The notes under the pieces are model-generated. The model was not told the DNA's origin. It saw only the letters and a list, made by a program, of their open reading frames with translations, and did no database searches. 5,948 bases of DNA from an uncultured Ruminococcus sp. GTDB taxonomy: Bacteria > Bacillota > Clostridia > Oscillospirales > Ruminococcaceae. Shown here in pieces: positions 1 to 4,806 of this stretch (positions within the stretch are counted from its first letter, which is position 1; every line of letters begins with the position of its first letter). The stretch is from NCBI GenBank assembly GCA_947174625.1, contig CAMWJT010000086.1:1-5948 (forward strand). The letters run 5' to 3'. Made by a program: the position numbers and the translations under genes.

Positions 1-18
1 AATATAAATTATATAAAT
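1..18 (+). promoter_or_regulatory. possible -10 region for the DHH phosphoesterase gene
   Basis: TATAAA occurs at 3-8 and again at 12-17, inside an 8-bp direct repeat ATATAAAT (2-9 and 11-18). Either copy matches the -10 consensus in five of six positions and would give a short leader that still includes the ribosome binding site at 26-33. The -35 region would lie outside the window, so this cannot be verified here, and AT-rich leaders often contain such matches by chance. Confidence 0.25.
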
Positions 19-41
19 CATACAGAAAGGAAGCAAAGATT

Positions 42-1019
42 ATGGATATTTCATTACAGGAACTCGCCGAAAAATTAAAAAATTCCGGAGATTCCGGAAA
101 TCATGACGGGTACAGAATCGTCTATCACATCCGTCCGGACGGCGACTGCATCGGTTCGGCTTTTGCGCTCGCACTGGGCTTGCAGTCCATCGGCAAAAAA
201 TGCGAAGTCGTCGGACAAGACCCCGTCCCTCGCATCCACCAGTATATGACAGATCAGGTTGCAATGGATTCCCTTGAAAATCCCGTCTGGATTGCTGTGG
301 ATTCCGCTGCCGAACGCAGAACAGGTTGTTATCAGGATCAGCATTTCACATTTTGCATTGATCATCATCATAATACATTTCAGGAGAAAACTACGGATTA
401 TCGCCATGTAGAACAAGATTGCGGTGCTTGTGCTGAAATTATTTTTAAATTGCTGAAAATCATGCAAATCCCGATCACAAAACAGATCGCAGATTTATTA
501 TATACGGCAATCGTCACAGATACGCTCTGCTTCCGGACTTCGGATACCAGTGCGCAGACATTCCGGATTGCCGCAGAACTGACAGAACTCGGTGCGGATA
601 TTTACACGATCGGCAGAAGAAATGCGTTTATCAAATCTGCCGGACGGCTCAAAATTGAAAGCGCACTCCGGGATAGTTTTCATTTTACCTGTGATCATCA
701 GATCCTAACCGGGATTATTCTGCTCCAGGATCTGGAGACTGCCGGGATTCTGGATTCTGATCTTGGGAATATCAATTCTTTTGTCGAAGAGATCGAGGGT
801 GTCCGGATTGGTGTGACCATCCGGGAGCTCACGAATGGCAGGATTCGTTGTTCCGTCCATACGAACGGCAATATCTCCGCAGATGCGATCTGCCGGGAAC
901 ACGGCGGCGGCGGACATTTCCATGCGGCTGGCTGTGAACTGTCCACAGATGCACAGACAGCCCGGTCAATCCTGGAAGAAACCAGTCGGAAATATCTGCT
1001 TGCAGAAATTAAAAATTAA
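42..1019 (+). CDS. nrnA: DHH/DHHA1-family phosphoesterase, NrnA-like (oligoribonuclease / pAp phosphatase)
   Basis: This is a 325-residue cytoplasmic protein, close to the usual length of NrnA-type enzymes (about 310-330). The DHH domain shows motif I, HIRPDGDCIGS (residues 29-39), a motif II aspartate at D87 (AVDSAAERR), the signature DHHH at 107-110, and motif IV with D160 (IVTDTLCFR). These aspartates and histidines are the expected manganese ligands. The C-terminal DHHA1 domain carries the substrate-binding GGGGHFHAAG at 288-297. Members of this family degrade short oligoribonucleotides and dephosphorylate 3'-phosphoadenosine 5'-phosphate; some related enzymes cleave pApA or c-di-AMP, so the exact substrate is inferred at family level. 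The ATG at 42 is preceded by AAAGGAAG (26-33) at 8 nt spacing. It stands alone on the plus strand within the window and converges on the rarA gene, with 20 nt between the stop codons. The gene is less AT-rich than the genes from 2320 onward. Confidence 0.93.
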   Translation: MDISLQELAEKLKNSGDSGNHDGYRIVYHIRPDGDCIGSAFALALGLQSIGKKCEVVGQDPVPRIHQYMTDQVAMDSLENPVWIAVDSAAERRTGCYQDQHFTFCIDHHHNTFQEKTTDYRHVEQDCGACAEIIFKLLKIMQIPITKQIADLLYTAIVTDTLCFRTSDTSAQTFRIAAELTELGADIYTIGRRNAFIKSAGRLKIESALRDSFHFTCDHQILTGIILLQDLETAGILDSDLGNINSFVEEIEGVRIGVTIRELTNGRIRCSVHTNGNISADAICREHGGGGHFHAAGCELSTDAQTARSILEETSRKYLLAEIKN

Positions 1020-1039
1020 AATTATAAAATTATTTTTCA

Positions 1040-2305
1040 TTATTTTTTAGTTTGAATCCAGTTCCGGTACTGTAATGCTGACTGTTCCTGCTTATTATCT
1101 CCAAATTGATAATACACATGATTCCGGATTTCGTCCGGAAGATATTGCTGATAGACATAATGATGCGGATAGTCATGGGGATATAAATAATGCTGTCCCC
1201 GGATTGCCGCACCCGTTCCGTCAAAGTGCTGATTCTGCAAATGCCGGGGGATTTCCAGTGCGCCATGCTGTTCCAGATCAAAAATTGCCGCATCCATCGC
1301 CATTTTTGCGCTGTTGGATTTGGGAGCTGTCGCTAGCAGAATCACGGCTTCCGCAATGGGAATCCTCGCTTCTGGCATCCCCAGTTGCAAGGCACTCTCT
1401 ACACATGCCTGGACAACCGGCATAGCCATAGGATAAGCTAACCCAATATCTTCTGAGGCGATTACTAATAATCTTCTTGTTAAAGAAATCAGATCCCCTG
1501 CCTGCAATAATCTTGCCGTATAATGCAATGCGGCATTCTCATCACTCCCCCGGATGGATTTCTGCAACGCAGATAAAATATCATAATGCGCATCGCCGTC
1601 CCGGTCATAGCGCATGTTACTGCGCTGTGTCAGAGATTCTGCCAGCTCCAGGGAGATGATAACATCCTGCTCGGATTTTTCGCAAGCTAAAACGCATAAT
1701 TCGCAAGCGTTCATAGCTTTCCGGACGTCTCCCCCACTTCCCTGTGCAATATGAGAGATGACACCGTCCTGAATCGTGAAAGCATGTCCCTGCATGGATT
1801 CTAATTCCCGGAATGCCCTTGCAACTGCTTTTGCAATCTCACTTGTTTCTACGGGTTTGAATTCAAAAACAGTACTCCGGCTGATTAAGGCATTATAGAC
1901 AGCAAAATAGGGGTTCTCTGTTGTAGATGCAATTAACGTAATATCGCCTTTTTCAATATAGGATAATAAACTCTGCTGTTGTTTTTTATTCAGATACTGG
2001 ATTTCATCCAGATATAACAAAATCCCATTCCTACTGGCAAATGTTCCGATTTCCGAAATAATCGACTTAATATCCGAAATTCCGGCTTGTGTGCCGTTCA
2101 GGACATGTAATTTCTTGTTTGTCTGCTTGGCGATAATACTTGCAACGGTTGTCTTGCCGACACCGGACACGCCGTAAAAAATCATATTAGGAATGTGACC
2201 GCTCTCAATGATATTCCGGAGCGGTCTGCCTTTTGCAAGCAAATGTCTCTGTCCGACAACTTCATCCAGATTTTTTGGTCGGATCTGTTCTGCAAGAGGT
2301 ATCAT
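1040..2305 (-). CDS. rarA: Replication-associated recombination protein A (RarA/MgsA family AAA+ ATPase)
   Basis: This is a clamp-loader-like AAA+ ATPase that acts at stalled replication forks, in the family of E. coli RarA (MgsA), yeast Mgs1 and human WRNIP1. With the start chosen here it has 421 residues, normal for the family. It opens with the family N-terminus MIPLAEQIRPKNLDEVVGQ. Walker A is GVSGVGKTT (45-53), Walker B LLYLDE (96-101), sensor 1 is in TLIASTTEN (123-131), the arginine finger is in SRS (R143), and sensor 2 is in GGDVRKAMN (R195). The C-terminal MgsA domain follows, with YDRDGDAHYDILSALQKSIR, ASEDIGLAYP and YPHDYPHHYVYQQYLPDE. The start at 2305 is preferred because GAAGGTG (2314-2320) lies 8 nt upstream and the conserved N-terminus begins there. 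An in-frame ATG at 2332 would add nine residues, overlap the upstream gene by 13 nt and has no visible ribosome binding site. It is the last gene of a tight three-gene minus-strand cluster. Confidence 0.93.
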   Translation of the reverse strand: MIPLAEQIRPKNLDEVVGQRHLLAKGRPLRNIIESGHIPNMIFYGVSGVGKTTVASIIAKQTNKKLHVLNGTQAGISDIKSIISEIGTFASRNGILLYLDEIQYLNKKQQQSLLSYIEKGDITLIASTTENPYFAVYNALISRSTVFEFKPVETSEIAKAVARAFRELESMQGHAFTIQDGVISHIAQGSGGDVRKAMNACELCVLACEKSEQDVIISLELAESLTQRSNMRYDRDGDAHYDILSALQKSIRGSDENAALHYTARLLQAGDLISLTRRLLVIASEDIGLAYPMAMPVVQACVESALQLGMPEARIPIAEAVILLATAPKSNSAKMAMDAAIFDLEQHGALEIPRHLQNQHFDGTGAAIRGQHYLYPHDYPHHYVYQQYLPDEIRNHVYYQFGDNKQEQSALQYRNWIQTKK

Positions 2306-2313
2306 AGATATTT

Positions 2314-2320
2314 CACCTTC
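2314..2320 (-). promoter_or_regulatory. Shine-Dalgarno site that decides the rarA start
   Basis: On the minus strand this reads GAAGGTG, 8 nt before the ATG at 2305 and touching the stop codon (2320-2322) of the preceding gene. It favours 2305 over the upstream in-frame ATG at 2332, which has only AT-rich sequence without a purine-rich site before it. The placement suggests translational coupling with the upstream gene. Confidence 0.6.
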
Positions 2321-2907
2321 TATTCCTGCCATTTATAATTACAGTATTGATATTTCAGATATTTTACGGCAATTTCATCTTGTTTCCGCCATAATTCTGT
2401 GTAAAATTCCTGTGTTTTGTCAGAATGTTTCTTTCCGGATTTTTGTCCTGATTTAGTATCAAGTTTATTTTTTATAGTATGCCACTCCTGGATTGCATTA
2501 GAAAGATTTGTAATTTCTGTTAGTTCGCCGTCAATAAAATAAAATTCAAATGCTTCATCAAAATCTAAATAACAAGGGATAAAATCTGCAAGAGAAAAAT
2601 GTTCATCCCGGTTTCTGGCGAGCAACAGACTTCCTGTATAATTCATTCTTAATTTTTGAGATTTCTGAAAAAAGAGTGTGATTTGTGAATCTGTTCTTTC
2701 TACACCACCATCAACTGTTTTTTCACCATACAAAAAATTATTTTCAATGAAATATTCTGCCATATAACCCCGATAACAACAAGTCATACAGATATTATTT
2801 TTCAGTCCGAAATCAGCAGAATTGATTAAATCCGTGTCTTTTTCCGTGGCAATCAAAGTATATTTTTTGCCTTGATAATACAAATAATCGCTGGATTGCA
2901 TTGTCAT
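2320..2907 (-). CDS. Hypothetical protein, 195 residues
   Basis: I do not recognise a named family with confidence. There is no signal peptide or membrane segment, so it is probably cytoplasmic. The N-terminus (SDYLYYQGKKYTLIATEKD, residues 6-24) looks like a short beta-rich segment. A CxxCC-Y-RGY motif at 40-48 (CMTCCYRGYMAEY) followed by a hydrophobic pattern and LYGEKTV resembles, weakly, the CWRGY...LYL pattern I recall from uncharacterised bacterial proteins; this is memory, not a search. The middle (residues 92-135) is hydrophobic and acidic. The last 50 residues are lysine-rich, with a low-complexity KSGQKSGKK at 152-160 and then a probable helix. The ATG at 2907 has GGAGGG (2914-2919) 6 nt upstream, inside the end of the preceding gene, and only 2 nt separate the two genes. 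A second ATG two codons later is less well spaced (12 nt). The gene is visibly more AT-rich than rarA. Confidence 0.8.
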   Translation of the reverse strand: MTMQSSDYLYYQGKKYTLIATEKDTDLINSADFGLKNNICMTCCYRGYMAEYFIENNFLYGEKTVDGGVERTDSQITLFFQKSQKLRMNYTGSLLLARNRDEHFSLADFIPCYLDFDEAFEFYFIDGELTEITNLSNAIQEWHTIKNKLDTKSGQKSGKKHSDKTQEFYTELWRKQDEIAVKYLKYQYCNYKWQE

Positions 2908-2909
2908 GT

Positions 2910-3293
2910 CTAACCCTCCAGGACTCCCCGATCTGCCAGGAATTGCAGAAAAGCATCCATATTTTTACAGCGTTTCCAAGCATAGAAATTTTTGCCGGAA
3001 CGCAGTTCAAACACTAATGAGCCGCCTTTCCGCCGAGAATACAGCCGGACAGCTACAATGTCATAAGCTGTAATCTGTTTTCTTCCCAGGATTGTTCCAT
3101 AAGTAATTTCGTTATTTTCGGTATCAAATGTGATTCTCGTCATCCATGTGACATAGAGGATAACTCCCACTATCACGCCCAATATGGGCAAAACATGCCA
3201 AAGTGCCATCAGACCGTATTTCAAAATTACCAGAATGCAGGCAACGCCGAATGCAATCCATGGCGTGTGGTCAATTACTGTTGTTTTCATCAT
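2910..3293 (-). CDS. Small membrane protein with two N-terminal helices and a possible bacterial PH-like domain
   Basis: A 127-residue protein. Two hydrophobic stretches, about residues 11-31 (PWIAFGVACILVILKYGLMA region) and 33-50 (VLPILGVIVGVILYVTW), form a likely helical hairpin in the membrane. The rest (51-127) alternates polar and hydrophobic residues: ITFDTENNEITYGTILG, then a basic strand VRLYSRRKGG, then SLVFELRSGKNFYAW and a final helix MDAFLQFLADRGV. That order (two helices, then about 75 residues of beta strands closed by a helix) is typical of small YcxB-like or bPH-domain proteins, whose role is unknown; the assignment is by architecture only. The start is one of two adjacent ATGs at 3293 or 3290; AAGGT at 3300-3304 gives 6 or 9 nt spacing, and both are plausible. 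It is the first gene of the cluster ending in rarA, and its stop lies 2 nt before the next start. Confidence 0.75.
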   Translation of the reverse strand: MMKTTVIDHTPWIAFGVACILVILKYGLMALWHVLPILGVIVGVILYVTWMTRITFDTENNEITYGTILGRKQITAYDIVAVRLYSRRKGGSLVFELRSGKNFYAWKRCKNMDAFLQFLADRGVLEG

Positions 3294-3310
3294 AAATTTA
3301 CCTTTTAAAT

Positions 3311-3339
3311 CTTTTCTGAATTCTTTAAGCGATTGTCAA
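3311..3339 (-). promoter_or_regulatory. possible promoter of the three-gene rarA cluster
   Basis: The minus strand carries an exact TTGACA (-35 consensus) at 3339-3334, in the 55-nt gap upstream of the cluster's first gene. No good -10 hexamer follows at 16-18 nt; the best candidates there (such as GAAAAG) match in only about three positions. It is therefore a weak promoter candidate. The TTGACA also lies within the small hairpin at 3331-3350. Confidence 0.25.
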
Positions 3340-3350
3340 GCAAAACAATC
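3331..3350 (-). terminator. weak hairpin at the end of the dockerin-LRR gene
   Basis: GATTGT (3331-3336) and ACAATC (3345-3350) form a 6-bp stem, 7 bp with a wobble pair in the minus-strand RNA, that begins on the LRR gene's stop codon (3349-3351). No run of T follows on the minus strand, so it is not a standard intrinsic terminator. It may reduce read-through or be incidental. Confidence 0.25.
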
Positions 3351-4716
3351 AGGATAAATTTTCTAAATAATATTTTTTTGCTAGCACCAGATCAAATATA
3401 TTTATCATGCGATCCTGATTGAAATCTACTGCTTTCCAGTTAGGCAGATTGCCAGCACCTAGTAACCATTTCTGCAATACAATCACATCTAAAATATTAA
3501 ATTCTCCGTCTTTGTCAGCGTCTCCTATCAGGATTTCCGGAGCTGATTCAAGAGACACAAAATTTCTATCATACTTTTCTGCATAAGCTTGTGCAGTGGA
3601 ATTATCATAACCGTAAATTGTCGCTGTATCAGAAAGTGTAGACTCGCTATCATCAATTTTACATTCTGGATTTTCAATTGTAATAGATGTTAAAGAGTCG
3701 CACCGAGAAAAAGCATCCTCTCCAATTGTTGTCACACTGTCTGGAATTGTGATAGATTCTAAAGCAGTACAACTATCAAAAGCACATATTCCAATTGTTG
3801 TCACGCTGACTGGAATTGTGATAGATTTTAAAGCAGTACAATACCGAAAAGCACTATCTCCAATTGTTGCCACGCTGTCTGGAATTGTGATAGATTCTAA
3901 AGCCGTACAATTAGCAAAAGCACCCATTCCAATTGCTATCACGCTGTCTGGAATTATGATAGATTCTAAAGCAGTACAATCCCAAAAAGCATTCCTTCCA
4001 ATTGTTGTCACACTGTCTGGAATTGTGATAGATTTTAAAGCACTACAACCACAAAAAGCATCATCTTCAATTGTTGTCACGCTGTCTGGAATCATAATTT
4101 CCTCTTGTTCACATGTCGAGCCATCAATTAAAATTCCATTGATAATGACTAATGGATTTTCATTTTGTTTGGTTTTTAGCCATGGTGTACTTCGAAAAGC
4201 CAGCCTTCCAATTGTTGTCACACTATCTGGAATTGTGATAGATTCTAAAGCAGTACAATCATAAAAAGCACTATTTCCAATTGCTGTCACGCAGTCTGGA
4301 ATTGTGATAAATTCTAAAGCAGTACAAAGATAAAAAGCAGACCATCCAATTGCTGTCACACTGTCTGAAATTGTGATAGATTCTAAAGCAGTACATTCCC
4401 AAAAAGCACAACTTCCAATTGCTGTCACACCATCTTCAATTATAATTTTTTTTATATCTTTACGTAAATCAAACCAACCAGGTACAGGAGAAATTTCCCA
4501 ATTCTCCATTGCACCAGTTCCGCTAATCGTCAATATTCTTGTAGATTCTTCAAAATTCCAGGTCAAATTTTCTCCGCATGTCCCAGAAGTAACAGTTTCT
4601 TCAGCACTTGCAAAAATAGAATGGATTGGCTGAATCTGTTCCACCATTGGCAGACAGCCAGCACATAAAAATGATAATGCTGTGATACTCGCAAGCAAAG
4701 CCTTTAATTTTTTCAT
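3349..4716 (-). CDS. Secreted BspA-type leucine-rich-repeat protein with C-terminal type I dockerin
   Basis: A complete 455-residue protein. Residues 1 to about 38 are a signal peptide: MKKLK, a hydrophobic core, and a signal peptidase I-like site FASA before EE. A domain common ahead of such repeats follows (SGTCGENLTWNF and LTISGTGAMENW, about 44-80). Residues 104-347 hold ten BspA/LRR_5 units of the form AFxxCTALESITIPDSVTTIG; eight have the standard 23 residues, the fourth carries a 24-residue insert (TPWLK, NENPLVIINGILIDG), and the last is a degenerate cap. A linker with TIYGYDNSTAQAYAEKY (367-382) leads to a dockerin at 395-455 with two complete calcium loops, 399-410 (DADKDGEFNILD) and 431-442 (DFNQDRMINIFD). 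The dockerin implies docking onto a cohesin-bearing scaffoldin at the cell surface; the LRR part probably binds a ligand or surface, but its target is unknown. AGGAGGT (4724-4730) lies 7 nt before the ATG. A paralogue lies directly upstream. Confidence 0.93.
   Translation of the reverse strand: MKKLKALLASITALSFLCAGCLPMVEQIQPIHSIFASAEETVTSGTCGENLTWNFEESTRILTISGTGAMENWEISPVPGWFDLRKDIKKIIIEDGVTAIGSCAFWECTALESITISDSVTAIGWSAFYLCTALEFITIPDCVTAIGNSAFYDCTALESITIPDSVTTIGRLAFRSTPWLKTKQNENPLVIINGILIDGSTCEQEEIMIPDSVTTIEDDAFCGCSALKSITIPDSVTTIGRNAFWDCTALESIIIPDSVIAIGMGAFANCTALESITIPDSVATIGDSAFRYCTALKSITIPVSVTTIGICAFDSCTALESITIPDSVTTIGEDAFSRCDSLTSITIENPECKIDDSESTLSDTATIYGYDNSTAQAYAEKYDRNFVSLESAPEILIGDADKDGEFNILDVIVLQKWLLGAGNLPNWKAVDFNQDRMINIFDLVLAKKYYLENLS
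3352..3534 (-). other. Type I dockerin domain coding segment
   Basis: This encodes residues 395-455 of the LRR protein. Two EF-hand-like loops each show acidic or amide ligands at positions 1, 3, 5, 9 and 12 (D, D, D, N, D in the first; D, N, D, N, D in the second), and each is followed by a hydrophobic helix with lysines (VIVLQKWLLG, LVLAKKYYL). This two-fold symmetric arrangement is the hallmark of a functional dockerin. The cohesin partner is not in the window. Confidence 0.88.
3676..4407 (-). repeat. BspA-type LRR array, 69-bp units (dockerin-LRR gene)
   Basis: Ten tandem units encode residues 104-347. The phrase CTGGAATTGTGAT or a near copy (plus-strand reading) recurs at 3741, 3810, 3879, 3948, 4017, 4227, 4296 and 4365. 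Steps are exactly 69 bp except around the 72-bp insert, where a diverged copy starts at 4086. Unit sequences are very similar at the DNA level, so the array could gain or lose units by recombination without changing the reading frame. Confidence 0.9.
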
Positions 4717-4723
4717 GCAAAAA

Positions 4724-4730
4724 ACCTCCT
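4724..4730 (-). promoter_or_regulatory. strong Shine-Dalgarno site of the dockerin-LRR gene
   Basis: The minus strand reads AGGAGGT with 7 nt to the ATG at 4716, which fixes that start. It is the best ribosome binding site in the window and suggests high translation. No convincing -35/-10 pair is visible in the 90-nt gap upstream, so the gene may be transcribed from a promoter before the upstream paralogue. Confidence 0.8.
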
Positions 4731-4751
4731 GTTAAAATTTCTGCAAAACCG

Positions 4752-4786
4752 TTGCTGTCCGCTGGTGTGAACCGGCGGACAAGCAA
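4752..4786. other. Strong imperfect inverted repeat (RNA hairpin) between the two LRR genes
   Basis: Arms TTGC-TGTCCGC-T-GGT (4752-4766) and ACC-G-GCGGACA-A-GCAA (4771-4786) enclose the loop GTGA (4767-4770). Read as plus-strand RNA all 15 arm positions pair, one of them U-G, with a single bulged A and a GNRA-type tetraloop. Read as minus-strand RNA, the direction of the flanking genes, there is one C/A mismatch and the loop is UCAC. The position after the stop of the upstream LRR gene suggests a terminator or transcript-end structure, but the minus-strand T-run after it is short (CGGTTTTG), so intrinsic termination is doubtful. It could also be an mRNA-stabilising or processing structure, or one copy of a dispersed palindromic repeat. 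Confidence 0.7.
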
Positions 4787-4806
4787 TCCAAAATTTTTCA
4801 TGATAC

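Noticed and set aside
1013..1050. AT-rich sequence between the convergent DHH and rarA genes as a bidirectional terminator
   Set aside because: Only short all-A/T pairing with mismatches can be drawn, so although T-runs are present, a stable stem is not.
835..1050. Alternative-frame open frames over the DHH and rarA genes
   Set aside because: They overlap well-supported genes with full family motifs and have no recognisable features of their own.
3749..4264. 171-codon plus-strand open frame with a repeating IVIDSKAVQ pattern
   Set aside because: It is antisense to the LRR array. The 69-bp period is divisible by three, so one stop-free unit gives a long open antisense frame. No ribosome binding site or independent support.
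4650..4667. Possible lipoprotein box (LCAGC) in the signal peptide of the dockerin-LRR protein
   Set aside because: The residue at -3 would be cysteine rather than leucine, and a good signal peptidase I site (FASA before EE) follows. A lipid anchor would also be odd for a dockerin protein.
4601..4801. 66-codon minus-strand open frame spanning the hairpin and the start of the dockerin-LRR gene
   Set aside because: It overlaps the well-supported signal peptide coding region by over 100 nt in another frame, and its ATG has no purine-rich site upstream. A leader-peptide role cannot be supported.
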